Of a stretch of DNA of 64,000 nucleotides, positions 1 through 9,208 are shown piece after piece. The stretch is from the NCBI RefSeq assembly GCF_003428645.1, contig NZ_QVQH01000005.1:186001-250000 (forward strand), in the 5' to 3' direction. A program made the position numbers and the translations under genes. Each line of letters begins with the position of its first letter. Positions within the stretch are counted from its first letter, which is position 1. The notes beneath the pieces are model-generated. The model saw nothing but the letters and a program-made list of their open reading frames with translations, had not been told where the DNA came from and ran no database searches. Source of the DNA: Geodermatophilus marinus (lineage in GTDB: Bacteria > Actinomycetota > Actinomycetes > Mycobacteriales > Geodermatophilaceae).

Positions 1-980
1 CCGCGGCTGTCGTGCAGGACGGCGTCGACGTAGGTGATCTCGCCGAGGCAGTCGCAGCCGAGCTCCAGCGAGGTGGTCATGAAGCCCAGGCCCCACTCGC
101 CGATGTCGAAGGCGGTGCGCCGGTGGTGGTCGGGGCTGGGGTCGCGGTAGGGGACGACCATCTCGGCGAAGGACATGCGGTGCGCGATCGGGCGCCCGTC
201 GTAGGCCACCCGGTGCAGCACCAACCCCTCGCGGTGGTTGAAGCCCAGCCGCAGCGTCCAGTTCTGCCAGCGCAGCTCGTGCCCGTCGAGGGTGAAGGAG
301 ACGCCCTCGGGCTGGGTGATCTCCAGCGGCCGGACGTCGGTGCGCTGGGTCAGCCCCGGCACCAGCGAGGGCACGTACTCGCCCATGACCGCCGGGCGGG
401 CCGGCGGCGGGGTGTCCTCGATGCGCAGCAGCTCCATCCGGTCGAGGTCCACGACGAGGTGCAGGCCCATCACCGGGTTGGCGTAGGGGTTGGCGCCGGG
501 GGCCGAGCGCTGCCAGACGTCGGTCCACCCGACCCGGCGGTCCTGCAGCCCCTCGGGGATCAGCGAGTGCCCGTAGGCCCAGGTGTCGATGAGGACGAGG
601 TCGAGGTCGGTGATGCCGCGCCGGGCGAGGGCCGCGACGACGTCCGGGTGGGCGATCAGCGTCTCGTGCGCCTCGTGCCACTCGTCGAGGGTCATGTTCG
701 CCTGCCGGCCCGGCTGGGCCTCCCAGGACAGGACGGCGTCGTCGGTGAGGGAGACCAGCGCCTTGTACGGCGTCCCCTCGTCGCGGCTCCAGCAGGTCAC
801 CCGGGCCTCGCGGCGGATCGGGTCGCCGGGGCGGAAGGCGCGGACGACGTCCTTGGCCGGCTCGCGCAGCTCGACGGAGGCGAACCGCCAGCGCTCGTCC
901 ACGCCCCTGTCCCGGCGCAGGATGCCGGCCGCGGCGCGGAACTCGTCGGCGGTGAGCGGGTCGAGCGGGTGGGCGGTCAC
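1..980 (-). CDS. Copper amine oxidase, N-terminal part (cut by window edge)
   Basis: About 326 residues are present; the C-terminal half lies off the window. The segment YRDPSP, followed by FDIGEWG and SLELGCDCLGEITYVD, matches the family region carrying the catalytic-base aspartate of Arthrobacter-type topaquinone copper amine oxidases. The topaquinone tyrosine and copper-ligand histidines should lie beyond base 1 and cannot be checked. Family enzymes oxidise primary amines to aldehyde, ammonia and hydrogen peroxide. The GTG start at 980 overlaps the stop of the upstream ureohydrolase by 4 bases (GTGA), so the two are probably translated together. Substrate (putrescine, phenylethylamine, tyramine, histamine) cannot be told from sequence. 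Confidence 0.85.
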   Translation of the reverse strand, partial: MTAHPLDPLTADEFRAAAGILRRDRGVDERWRFASVELREPAKDVVRAFRPGDPIRREARVTCWSRDEGTPYKALVSLTDDAVLSWEAQPGRQANMTLDEWHEAHETLIAHPDVVAALARRGITDLDLVLIDTWAYGHSLIPEGLQDRRVGWTDVWQRSAPGANPYANPVMGLHLVVDLDRMELLRIEDTPPPARPAVMGEYVPSLVPGLTQRTDVRPLEITQPEGVSFTLDGHELRWQNWTLRLGFNHREGLVLHRVAYDGRPIAHRMSFAEMVVPYRDPSPDHHRRTAFDIGEWGLGFMTTSLELGCDCLGEITYVDAVLHDSR

Positions 981-2011
981 GGGGTGTCCTCTCGGGGGCG
1001 GCGGTCGGCGAGCAGGGGGAGGGCGGGGTCCCACCGGGTGCCGTCCCGGGCGTCCCGGCGGCGCCGGGCGATCGCCGACAGGGCCTCGAGGACGACGCGG
1101 TTGGCCAGGGCGGCGGTGATGTCGGCGGGGTCGTAGGGCGGGCTGACCTCGACGACGTCGATCCCGACGACCGGCAGCTCGAAGCAGAGCCGGCGGACCG
1201 CGTCCAGCAGCTGGCGGGCGGTCAGCCCGCCGGGCTCCGGGGTGCCGGTGCCGGGCGCGTGCCCGGGGTCGCAGACGTCGATGTCGACCGAGAGGAACAC
1301 GCCGTCGCAGTCGTCGGTGGCGATCGCCGACGCCTCCGTGAGGCACGCGTCGAGCCCGCGGTGCCCGATCTCGGTCATCTCGTAGGAGCGCATCCGCTGC
1401 GCGGCCATCCAGTCCAGCGTCTCCGCCCCCGGCCAGTAGCCGCGCAGCCCGATCTGCAGGAACCGGTCCCCGCGCAGGGCGCCGGACTCGATGAGCCGGC
1501 GCATCGGCTGCCCGTGGCCCCACAGCGAGCCGAACTCGATGTCGCCGGTGTCGGCGTGCGCGTCGAAGTGGACCATCGACACCCGCCCGTGGCCGAGCAC
1601 GTCGGCGACCCCGCCGGCGTCGGCGAAGGCGATGGAGTGGTCCCCGCCCAGGACGACGGGGACCGCGCCCGCGCGGACGACCGCGGCGACGGCCTCCCGC
1701 AGGGCGGGCAGGGCGGTCTCGATGTCCCCGGAGTACATCTCCACGTCCCCGGCGTCGAGCACGCGCAGGTCGCGCAGCCCGTCGGTGCGCAGCGCCAGGC
1801 TCGGCCGGGAGCCGTCGTGCGGCAGGTAGTCGGTCATCCGGATCGCCTGCGGGCCGAAGCGGGTGCCGGGCCGGTGCGAGGTGCCTCCGTCGAAGGGGGC
1901 CCCGACGACGACGACGTCCGCGCCGGCGAGGGAGGCCGGGTCGCCGAGGTCGCAGCGGTCGACGCCGAGGAAGGTGATGTCCGGGCCGAACTGGGCCCCG
2001 TAGCGCGGCAT
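977..2011 (-). CDS. Ureohydrolase of the arginase/agmatinase family
   Basis: 344 residues. The binuclear manganese motifs are all visible: GGDHS, FDAHAD and SVDIDVCDP, with GTGTPEPGG after the last. The family hydrolyses guanidino compounds (agmatine, guanidinobutyrate, guanidinopropionate, arginine) to urea plus an amine or amino acid. I chose the ATG at 2011 because a strong purine-rich ribosome site (GGAGGGAGAGG) sits just before it; an upstream in-frame ATG at 2095 would add 28 low-complexity residues. The stop overlaps the start of the copper amine oxidase. Agmatine to putrescine to aminobutyraldehyde by the pair is attractive, but guanidinobutyrase is an equal alternative. Confidence 0.85.
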   Translation of the reverse strand: MPRYGAQFGPDITFLGVDRCDLGDPASLAGADVVVVGAPFDGGTSHRPGTRFGPQAIRMTDYLPHDGSRPSLALRTDGLRDLRVLDAGDVEMYSGDIETALPALREAVAAVVRAGAVPVVLGGDHSIAFADAGGVADVLGHGRVSMVHFDAHADTGDIEFGSLWGHGQPMRRLIESGALRGDRFLQIGLRGYWPGAETLDWMAAQRMRSYEMTEIGHRGLDACLTEASAIATDDCDGVFLSVDIDVCDPGHAPGTGTPEPGGLTARQLLDAVRRLCFELPVVGIDVVEVSPPYDPADITAALANRVVLEALSAIARRRRDARDGTRWDPALPLLADRRPREDTP

Positions 2012-2151
2012 GACCTCTCCCTCCGCGGGAACCGTTCGCCCCGCCCCGGCGCGCCCTCGACCGTGGAAACCGTGGCGACGGCGCTGTAGGGCCACGGTAT
2101 CCGTCGTAGGAGGCGGAGTGTAGCGGCGATCGGGTGCGAGGACGCGCCCCA

Positions 2152-2198
2152 GGGCGGAGTGGATCCGTCGGGGTCACCCCGACGGATCCACTCCGCCC
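2152..2198 (-). terminator. 22-bp perfect inverted repeat, probable terminator of the acyl-CoA ligase gene
   Basis: Bases 2152-2173 and 2177-2198 are perfect reverse complements with a 3-base loop (TCA). The element ends 8 bases before the ligase stop codon, so on the minus strand it forms a GC-rich hairpin directly after that gene. There is no U tract, as is common in actinobacteria. Its stem base (GCGGAGTG) is shared with the hairpin at 30003-30045. Confidence 0.75.
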
Positions 2199-2205
2199 GG
2201 GCGGC

Positions 2206-3807
2206 TCAGCCCTCGCCGGCGAGCCCGGCGTGCTGCTGGCGCAGCTCGCGCTTGAGGATCTTGCCGCTGGGGTTCTTGGGCAGCGCGTCGGCGAGCACGA
2301 CGTACTTCGGCCGCTTGTAGCCGGCCAGCCGCTCCCGCGTGTGCGCGTGCACGTCCTCGGCGGTCAGGGTGGCGCCGGGCTTGAGGACGACGACGGCGGT
2401 CACCGCCTCGATCCAGTGCGGGTGGCTGATCCCGAACACCGCCACCTCGGCGACCCCGTCGAGCTCGTACACCGCCTCCTCGACCTCCCGGCTGGCCACG
2501 TTCTCCCCGCCGGTCTTGATCATGTCCTTCTTGCGGTCGACGACGGTGAGGTAGCCGTCCTCGGTCATGGTCCCGAGGTCACCGGAGTGGAACCAGCCGC
2601 CGGCGAACGCCTCGGCGGTCTTCGCCTCGTCGGCGTAGTAGCCCGGCGTCGCGTGCGGGCTGCGGTGCACGATCTCGCCCACCTCGCCCGGCGGCACCGG
2701 CCGGCCGGCGTCGTCCACCACCCGGGTCTCCACGTTGAGCGCCGCCCGGCCCGCCGAGCCGGCCCGCTCGAGCTGCTCGTGCGGCCGCAGGATGGTGGCC
2801 AGCGGCGCCATCTCGGTCTGGCCGTAGAAGTTCCACAGCTGCACGTCCGGCAGCCGCCGGGCCAGCTCGCGCAGCACCTCCACCGGCATCGCCGAGGCGC
2901 CGTAGTAGCCCTTGCGCAGGCTGGAGAGGTCGGTGGTGTCGAAGTCCGGGTGCCGCAGCAGGGAGATCCAGACCGTCGGCGGGCAGAACAGCTTGGTCGC
3001 CCGCTCCCGCTCGACCGCGGCCAGGATCGCCGCCGGGTCCGGCGCCGGGAGGATGACGCTGGTCGCGCCCAGGTAGACGTCGGGGGAGAAGAAGCAGTCC
3101 AGCTGCGCGCAGTGGTACATCGGCAGGGCGTGCACCTCGACGTCGTCGGCGGTCATGCCCCCGTCGACGATGCAGCTGACGTACTGCGCGACCAGCGCCC
3201 GGCTGGAGAGCAGCACGCCCTTGGGCCGGGACTCGGTCCCCGAGGTGTACATCATCCGGATCGGGTCGTCGTCGGCGACGAGCACGTCGGGCGGGGTGTC
3301 GTCCCCGGTCCGCCACCAGGCGTCGACGTCCTCCCAGCCGCTGGACGGCGCGGCACCCGACAGCCTGATCCAGCCGCGCACCCCGCCGCCGATGCCGGCC
3401 CCGGCCAGGGCCTTCTCGGCGGTGGGCACGAGCGCGTCCTCGGCGACGATGCCGGCGGCGCCGGAGTGCTCGAGCACGTACGCCACCTCGTCCGGGCCGA
3501 GCATGAAGTTCACCGGGACGAGGACGACACCCATCCGTGCGGTGGCGAAGGCGACGACGGCGAACTGCCAGCAGTTGTGCGACAGCAGCGCCAACCGGTC
3601 GCCCTTGGCCAGGCCGCGGTCGGCCAGCGCGTGCGCGGTCCGGTTGACCGCGGCGTCGAACCCCGCGTACGTGACCCGCAGGTCGCCGGCCACGACGGCG
3701 GTCCGCTTCGGGTACCGGGCCGCCGTGCGGTGCAGCAGGTCGCCCACCGCGTGCTGCCGGGCGCGGGCGATCGCGGCGGTGGTCTCGGGCGTGTACGACG
3801 TCGTCAT
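2206..3807 (-). CDS. AMP-forming acyl-CoA synthetase (fatty-acyl-CoA ligase-like)
   Basis: 533 residues of the ANL adenylate-forming superfamily. Visible core motifs in order: the phosphate loop MYTSGTESRPKGV, YGQTE (A5), GWFHSGDLG with DRKKDMIKTGGENV (A7/A8 hinge) and the C-terminal catalytic lysine motif NPSGKILKREL. Such enzymes couple a carboxylic acid to CoA through an acyl-adenylate. The chain resembles long/medium-chain acyl-CoA and benzoate/4-chlorobenzoate-like ligases; the acid is not predictable. The ATG at 3807 follows GGAGAGGTCC. It stands alone, with the PP2C gene ending about 60 bases upstream and a hairpin right after the stop. Very long open frames continue upstream of this start on the same strand but are antisense to pyc. 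Confidence 0.88.
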   Translation of the reverse strand: MTTSYTPETTAAIARARQHAVGDLLHRTAARYPKRTAVVAGDLRVTYAGFDAAVNRTAHALADRGLAKGDRLALLSHNCWQFAVVAFATARMGVVLVPVNFMLGPDEVAYVLEHSGAAGIVAEDALVPTAEKALAGAGIGGGVRGWIRLSGAAPSSGWEDVDAWWRTGDDTPPDVLVADDDPIRMMYTSGTESRPKGVLLSSRALVAQYVSCIVDGGMTADDVEVHALPMYHCAQLDCFFSPDVYLGATSVILPAPDPAAILAAVERERATKLFCPPTVWISLLRHPDFDTTDLSSLRKGYYGASAMPVEVLRELARRLPDVQLWNFYGQTEMAPLATILRPHEQLERAGSAGRAALNVETRVVDDAGRPVPPGEVGEIVHRSPHATPGYYADEAKTAEAFAGGWFHSGDLGTMTEDGYLTVVDRKKDMIKTGGENVASREVEEAVYELDGVAEVAVFGISHPHWIEAVTAVVVLKPGATLTAEDVHAHTRERLAGYKRPKYVVLADALPKNPSGKILKRELRQQHAGLAGEG

Positions 3808-3866
3808 CTGGGGACCTCTCCGGGGCCGGCGGGACGGTGCGAGCCTGCCACCGGGCCGGCCCCGGG

Positions 3867-5522
3867 TCACCACCCGTCGACCCCGTCGACCCCGTCGACC
3901 CTGACGGCGAGGACGGCGACGTCGTCGCGGGCCCGTCCGGTGAGGACGCCGTCGACCAGGCCGTCGCACAGCTCCTCGAGCGGGCGCCCGGCCAGGCCGC
4001 CCAGCACCGCGGCCAGCCGGTCGGTGCCCTCGTCGATCGACGTGCCGCCGTGCTCCAGCAGGCCGTCGGTGTAGAGGACCAGCACGTCCCCGGAGCGCAG
4101 CGCCGCCCGGTGGTCGGTCCGCAGCACCGCCGGGGGGCCGACCCCGAGCAGCCGCTCCGGCGTCGTCCCGAGCACCCGCACCCCGCCGTCGGCCCGGAGC
4201 ACCAGCGGCGGGGGGTGCCCGGCCGAGGACCACCGCAGCGTGTGCTCGCCGGTCGCCCGCTGGGCGTCGTCCTGCTCCAGCCGGGCCACCAGTGCGGTGG
4301 CCAGCGTGCCCGGGCCGAGCCCGGCCAGGACCCGGTCGACGCGGGTGAGCGTGCCGGCCGGGGTGTCGCCGCGGTCGTAGGCCAGCGCGCGGACGGTGCT
4401 GGCCAGCCGGCCCATGGCCGCGGCCGCCTCCAGGTTGTGGCCGGCGACGTCCCCGATGACCGCGACCAGCGCCCCGTCGGCGGTGCGGAAGGCGTCGTGG
4501 AAGTCGCCGCCGACCAGGGCGCGGCTGCTGGCCGGGCGGTAGCGGACCGCCACCCGGAGCGCGTCCGCGGCCGGCGGCGGGGGGAGCAGGCTGCGCTGCA
4601 GCGTCTCGGCGACCTGCACCTGGCGGCGGTAGAGGCGGGCGTTGTCGAAGGCCAGCGCGGCGCGGCGGGCGACGTCCACCGCGACGGCGATCTCCTCGGC
4701 CGAGTGCGGCGGGCGGTCGCCGGCGTTGACCAGCGACAGCACGCCGAAGGTCTCGCCGCGGGAGCGGACCGGCACGAAGACGCAACTGGTGGCGTCCAGC
4801 CGGCGCCAGGCCTCGCGCACCTCCTCCGCCGGCGTCGCCGCGGAGACGAGGGCCTGGTCGATGCTGGTGAGCTGGACGGGCGCGCCGGAGACCAGCGCGG
4901 CGGTCACCGCGTCCTGGGTCCGGGCCCCGCGCAGCCGCCCGGCGAGGTAGGTGTCCAGCGCGTCGAGCAGCCGCGGGTCCCGGTGGGCGCGGGCGGTCTG
5001 CTCGGGGCCGCCCTCGTCGGCGACCACCGTGACCGTCGCCCAGTCGGCCAGCCGCGGCACCAGGAGGGCGGCCAGCCGGTCGGCCGGGACGCCGGTGTCC
5101 AGGGTGGTGATCATCGCCTCGCTGACCTCGGCGAGGTAGAGCAGCCGGTCGCCGTCCCCCGGGCCGGCCGGCGGCGGGGGGACCGCGCGGAAGGAGACGT
5201 GCAGCAGCCCGCCGGCCGCCTCGGCGACCGCCGACAGCCAGCGGCCGGTGCCGGGGTGGTAGCCCTGCCAGGTGACCGGCGCGCCGGTGCGGCGGGCGTG
5301 CCGCAGGAAGGCCTCGAAGGGCGTGTCGGCGAGCCCCGGCAGCGCCTCGCGCAGGTCCCGCCCGAGCAGCTCGGCGCGGGGCAGGTCGAGCAGCCGGGCC
5401 CCGGCGGGGTTGACGTAGCGGACCGTCCAGTCGCGGTCCAGGACGCCCACGCCGTCGGGCAGGCGCTCGAGGGCGGCGGCCGCCAGCGCCGGCTCGACCT
5501 CGCCCCCGGCGGACCCGTGCAC
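3867..5522 (-). CDS. PAS-GAF-PP2C (SpoIIE-type) serine phosphatase
   Basis: 551 residues from the GTG at 5522, which has GGAGG 4 bases before it. An N-terminal PAS module (about 10-95, with LERLPDGVGVLD) is followed by a GAF module (about 125-290) and a SpoIIE-type PP2C phosphatase (about 325-545). The phosphatase has GGDFHD and GDVAGHN metal-binding aspartates, SSAGHPPPL, LYTDGLLE and the closing DDVAVLAV. Proteins of this build dephosphorylate anti-sigma-factor antagonists in partner-switching stress control; a STAS protein lies at the far end of the window but is not linked. The C-terminus is a short VDG repeat made by three copies of a 9-base unit. No transmembrane segment is seen, so it is cytoplasmic. 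Confidence 0.85.
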   Translation of the reverse strand: MHGSAGGEVEPALAAAALERLPDGVGVLDRDWTVRYVNPAGARLLDLPRAELLGRDLREALPGLADTPFEAFLRHARRTGAPVTWQGYHPGTGRWLSAVAEAAGGLLHVSFRAVPPPPAGPGDGDRLLYLAEVSEAMITTLDTGVPADRLAALLVPRLADWATVTVVADEGGPEQTARAHRDPRLLDALDTYLAGRLRGARTQDAVTAALVSGAPVQLTSIDQALVSAATPAEEVREAWRRLDATSCVFVPVRSRGETFGVLSLVNAGDRPPHSAEEIAVAVDVARRAALAFDNARLYRRQVQVAETLQRSLLPPPPAADALRVAVRYRPASSRALVGGDFHDAFRTADGALVAVIGDVAGHNLEAAAAMGRLASTVRALAYDRGDTPAGTLTRVDRVLAGLGPGTLATALVARLEQDDAQRATGEHTLRWSSAGHPPPLVLRADGGVRVLGTTPERLLGVGPPAVLRTDHRAALRSGDVLVLYTDGLLEHGGTSIDEGTDRLAAVLGGLAGRPLEELCDGLVDGVLTGRARDDVAVLAVRVDGVDGVDGW

Positions 5523-5820
5523 CCCGCCTCCGTCCCCCGACCGCTGCACCCCCGGACCGCAGGCCCACGGGCCCCGCCCCTCGGGATCCCCGCTGCTCGG
5601 GACCCCTCGCCACCACGTCCCCCGGGACCGGTGGCCAGGCAGGCACAGTACTGGCGCGGCGGCTCGTCGTGACGGGAGGGACCGGCGCCGCGCCGCGGGG
5701 CGGCGCCCGGTGACGGGTGCTCCCGAGCCCGGCTTCCCGTGCCGGACGGCGTCCGGTTGGATCGGCAGGCACGGACGGTTCCGCGCCGGGACCCACGACG
5801 AGGACCGCGGGAGGACCTCT
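5523..5820. other. Divergent intergenic region between the phosphatase and pyc
   Basis: These 298 bases separate two divergent genes and must carry both promoters. I see no convincing consensus -35/-10 pair or palindrome. Open frames here (including in-frame upstream extensions of both neighbours) have poor codon structure and I do not call them. A purine-rich stretch GGGAGGACC just before 5821 is the pyc ribosome site. Confidence 0.5.
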
Positions 5821-8800
5821 GTGTTCACGAAGGTGCTGGTGGCCAACCGCGGGGAGATCGCGGTGCGGGCGTTCCGGGCGGCCTACGAGCTGGGTGCGGG
5901 GACGGTGGCGGTGTTCCCGTGGGAGGACCGCAACTCCCTGCACCGGCTGAAGGCCGACGAGAGCTACCCGATCGGCGAGGTGGGCCACCCGGTGCGGGCC
6001 TACCTGTCCGTGACGGAGGTCGTGGAGGCCGCCCGCCGGGCCGGGGCGGACGCGGTCTACCCCGGCTACGGCTTCCTGTCGGAGAACCCGGACCTGGCCG
6101 ACGCGTGCGCCCGGGCGGGGATCACCTTCGTGGGTCCGCCGGCGGAGGTGCTGGAGCTCACCGGCAACAAGGCCCGGGCCATCGCCGCGGCGCGGGAGGC
6201 GGGGCTGCCGGTGCTGGCCTCGACCGTGCCCAGCGCGGACGCCGACGCGGTGCTCGCCGCCGCCCGGGAGCTGCCGTTCCCGGTGTTCGTCAAGGCGGTG
6301 GCCGGGGGCGGCGGGCGCGGGATGCGGCGGGTCGCCGACCCGGCCGAGCTGCGCCCGGCGGTCCAGGCGGCCATGCGGGAGGCGGAGTCGGCCTTCGGCG
6401 ACCCGACCGTGTTCTGCGAGCAGGCCGTGGTCGACCCCCGCCACATCGAGGTCCAGGTCCTGGCCGACGGCGCCGGGGACGTGGTGCACCTGTTCGAGCG
6501 GGACTGCTCGGTGCAGCGCCGGCACCAGAAGGTGGTCGAGCTGGCCCCGGCGCCGAACCTCGATCCGGCCCTGCGGGAGCGGATCTGCGCCGACGCGGTC
6601 GCCTTCGCCCGCCACATCGGCTACGTCAACGCCGGCACCGTGGAGTTCCTGCTCGACGCCGCCGGACGGCACGTGTTCATCGAGATGAACCCCCGCATCC
6701 AGGTCGAGCACACGGTGACCGAGGAGGTGACCGACGTCGACCTGGTGCAGGCGCAGCTGCGGATCGCCGCGGGCGAGACCCTCGCCGACCTGGGGCTCTC
6801 CCAGGGCACGATCGCGCTGCGGGGCGCGGCGCTGCAGTGCCGGATCACCACCGAGGACCCGGCCAACGGCTTCCGCCCGGACACCGGCCGGATCACGACC
6901 TACCGGTCGCCGGGCGGTGCCGGGATCCGGCTGGACGGCGGCGCCTCGCTCGGCGCGGAGGTCGGCGCGCACTTCGACTCGATGCTGGTGAAGCTCACCT
7001 GCCGCGGGCGGGACTTCGGCATGGCCGTGGCCCGGGCCCGGCGGGCGGTGGCCGAGTTCCGCATCCGCGGCGTGGCCACCAACATCCCGTTCCTGCAGGC
7101 CTTGCTGGACGACCCCGACTTCGCCGCCGGCCGGGTCACCACCTCGTTCATCGAGCAGCGCCCGCAGCTGCTGACCGCGCGCGCCTCGGCCGACCGGGGC
7201 ACCCGGCTGCTCACCTACCTGGCCGACGTGACGGTCAACCGGCCGCACGGCGAGCGCCCGCACCTGGTCGACCCGGCCACCAAGCTGCCCGCGGTGGACC
7301 TGCGGCAGGCACCGGCGGCGGGCTCCCGGCAGCGGCTGGCCGAGCTGGGGCCCGCGGGGTTCGCCGAGGACCTGCGGACCCGCACCGCCCTGGCGGTCAC
7401 CGACACCACGTTCCGGGACGCGCACCAGTCGCTGCTGGCCACCCGGGTGCGCACCAAGGACCTCGTCGCCGTCGCCGGCCACGTCGCCCGGACCGTGCCG
7501 GAGCTGCTGTCGCTGGAGTGCTGGGGCGGGGCCACCTACGACGTCGCGCTGCGGTTCCTGCACGAGGACCCGTGGGAGCGGCTGGCCGCGCTGCGCGAGG
7601 CGGTGCCCAACGTCTGCCTGCAGATGCTGCTGCGCGGGCGCAACACCGTCGGCTACACCCCCTACCCCACCCAGGTCACCGACGCCTTCGTCGCCGAGGC
7701 CGCGCGCACCGGCATCGACGTGTTCCGGGTCTTCGACGCGCTCAACGACGTGGCCCAGATGCGCCCGGCGATCGACGCGGTCCGCGAGACCGGGACGGCG
7801 GTGGCCGAGGTCGCGCTGTGCTACACCGGCGACCTGTCCGACCCCGGCGAGAGGCTCTACACCCTCGACTACCACCTGCGCCTGGCCGAGCAGATCGTCG
7901 ACGCCGGGGCGCACGTCCTGGCGATCAAGGACATGGCCGGGCTGCTGCGCCCGCCGGCCGCCGCGACCCTGGTGCGGGCGCTGCGGGAGCGCTTCGACCT
8001 CCCGGTGCACCTGCACACCCACGACACCGCCGGAGGGCAGACCGCCACCCTGCTGGCCGCCTGGGAGGCCGGCGTGGACGCCGTCGACGGGGCGGTGGCC
8101 GCCATGGCCGGGACGACGTCGCAGCCGCCGCTGTCGGCGATCGTGGGCGCCACCGACACCACCGCGCGGGCCACCGGGCTGTCCCTGGCCGCCATCAACG
8201 ACCTCGAGCCGTACTGGGAGGCGGTCCGGCGGGTCTACGCGCCGTTCGAGTCCGGGCTGCCCTCGCCGACCGGGCGGGTCTACACCCACGAGATCCCGGG
8301 CGGGCAGCTGTCCAACCTGCGCCAGCAGGCCATCGCCCTGGGGCTGGGCCAGCGGTTCGAGGAGGTCGAGGACGCCTACGCCGCCGCCGACCGGCTGCTG
8401 GGCCGGCTGGTCAAGGTCACCCCGAGCTCCAAGGTGGTCGGCGACCTGGCGCTGCAGCTGGTCGGGTCCGGGGTCTCGGTCGAGGAGTTCGCCGCCGACC
8501 CGGGGCGCTACGACCTGCCCGACTCGGTCATCGGGTTCCTGCGCGGCGAGCTCGGCGACCCGCCCGGCGGCTGGCCCGAGCCCTTCCGCACCCGGGCGCT
8601 GGAGGGCCGCCGTCCCGCCGAGCCGCCGGCGGAGCTGTCCGGGACCGACCGCGAGTGGCTGGCCAAGGACCCCCGCGGCACCCTCAACCGGCTGCTGTTC
8701 CCCGGCCCCACCCGCGAGTACCTCGCCCACGCCGAGGCCTACGGCGACGTGTCGGTGCTGCCGACCAAGGAGTTCCTGTACGGGCTGCGCCCCGGCGACG

Positions 8801-9195
8801 AGCACGCCGTCGACCTCGAGCCCGGCGTCACCCTGCTCATGGGCGTCGAGGCCGTCTCCGACCCCGACGAGCGGGGCATGCGCACCGTCATGGGCACGCT
8901 CAACGGCCAGCTGCGCCCCGTCGCGGTGCGCGACCGCTCGGTCGAGGCCGCGGTCAAGGCCGCCGAGAAGGCCGACCGCACCCAGCCCGGGCACGTCGCG
9001 GCGCCCTTCGCCGGGGTGGTCACCCTGCAGGTCGCCGAGGGCGACGCCGTCGAGGCCGGCCGGCCGGTCGCCAGCATCGAGGCGATGAAGATGGAGGCCG
9101 CCATCACCGCCCCCGTCGCCGGGACGGTGCAGCGGCTGGCCATCGGCGAGGTGCAGCAGGTGGAGGGCGGCGACCTGCTCGTCGTCCTCGGCTGA
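5821..9195 (+). CDS. pyc: Pyruvate carboxylase
   Basis: 1124 residues, the full length of a single-chain pyruvate carboxylase. Order of domains: biotin carboxylase (about 1-450, starting FTKVLVANRGEIAVR, with the glycine-rich AGGGGRGMR loop and EMNPRIQVEHTVTE), carboxyltransferase (about 525-800, with DTTFRDAHQSLLATR and the metal-ligand HLHTHD), the PYC/OADA conserved domain, and a C-terminal biotinyl domain with EAMKMEA, the biotinylated lysine being about residue 1090. The enzyme makes oxaloacetate from pyruvate, bicarbonate and ATP to refill the TCA cycle. The GTG at 5821 was chosen because FTKVLVANRGE begins right after it and GGGAGGACC precedes it. It probably supports growth on substrates entering as acetyl- or lactyl-units. 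Confidence 0.96.
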   Translation: MFTKVLVANRGEIAVRAFRAAYELGAGTVAVFPWEDRNSLHRLKADESYPIGEVGHPVRAYLSVTEVVEAARRAGADAVYPGYGFLSENPDLADACARAGITFVGPPAEVLELTGNKARAIAAAREAGLPVLASTVPSADADAVLAAARELPFPVFVKAVAGGGGRGMRRVADPAELRPAVQAAMREAESAFGDPTVFCEQAVVDPRHIEVQVLADGAGDVVHLFERDCSVQRRHQKVVELAPAPNLDPALRERICADAVAFARHIGYVNAGTVEFLLDAAGRHVFIEMNPRIQVEHTVTEEVTDVDLVQAQLRIAAGETLADLGLSQGTIALRGAALQCRITTEDPANGFRPDTGRITTYRSPGGAGIRLDGGASLGAEVGAHFDSMLVKLTCRGRDFGMAVARARRAVAEFRIRGVATNIPFLQALLDDPDFAAGRVTTSFIEQRPQLLTARASADRGTRLLTYLADVTVNRPHGERPHLVDPATKLPAVDLRQAPAAGSRQRLAELGPAGFAEDLRTRTALAVTDTTFRDAHQSLLATRVRTKDLVAVAGHVARTVPELLSLECWGGATYDVALRFLHEDPWERLAALREAVPNVCLQMLLRGRNTVGYTPYPTQVTDAFVAEAARTGIDVFRVFDALNDVAQMRPAIDAVRETGTAVAEVALCYTGDLSDPGERLYTLDYHLRLAEQIVDAGAHVLAIKDMAGLLRPPAAATLVRALRERFDLPVHLHTHDTAGGQTATLLAAWEAGVDAVDGAVAAMAGTTSQPPLSAIVGATDTTARATGLSLAAINDLEPYWEAVRRVYAPFESGLPSPTGRVYTHEIPGGQLSNLRQQAIALGLGQRFEEVEDAYAAADRLLGRLVKVTPSSKVVGDLALQLVGSGVSVEEFAADPGRYDLPDSVIGFLRGELGDPPGGWPEPFRTRALEGRRPAEPPAELSGTDREWLAKDPRGTLNRLLFPGPTREYLAHAEAYGDVSVLPTKEFLYGLRPGDEHAVDLEPGVTLLMGVEAVSDPDERGMRTVMGTLNGQLRPVAVRDRSVEAAVKAAEKADRTQPGHVAAPFAGVVTLQVAEGDAVEAGRPVASIEAMKMEAAITAPVAGTVQRLAIGEVQQVEGGDLLVVLG

Positions 9196-9208
9196 GCGCC
9201 GGGCCGGC

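Noticed and set aside
12..1136. Plus-strand open frame opposite the amine oxidase
   Set aside because: Low-complexity Val/Gly/Arg-rich antisense shadow; the minus strand has clear family motifs.
3874..3902. Short GTCGACCCC-type repeat at the end of the phosphatase gene
   Set aside because: Only three 9-base copies inside a coding tail; not a CRISPR or regulatory array.
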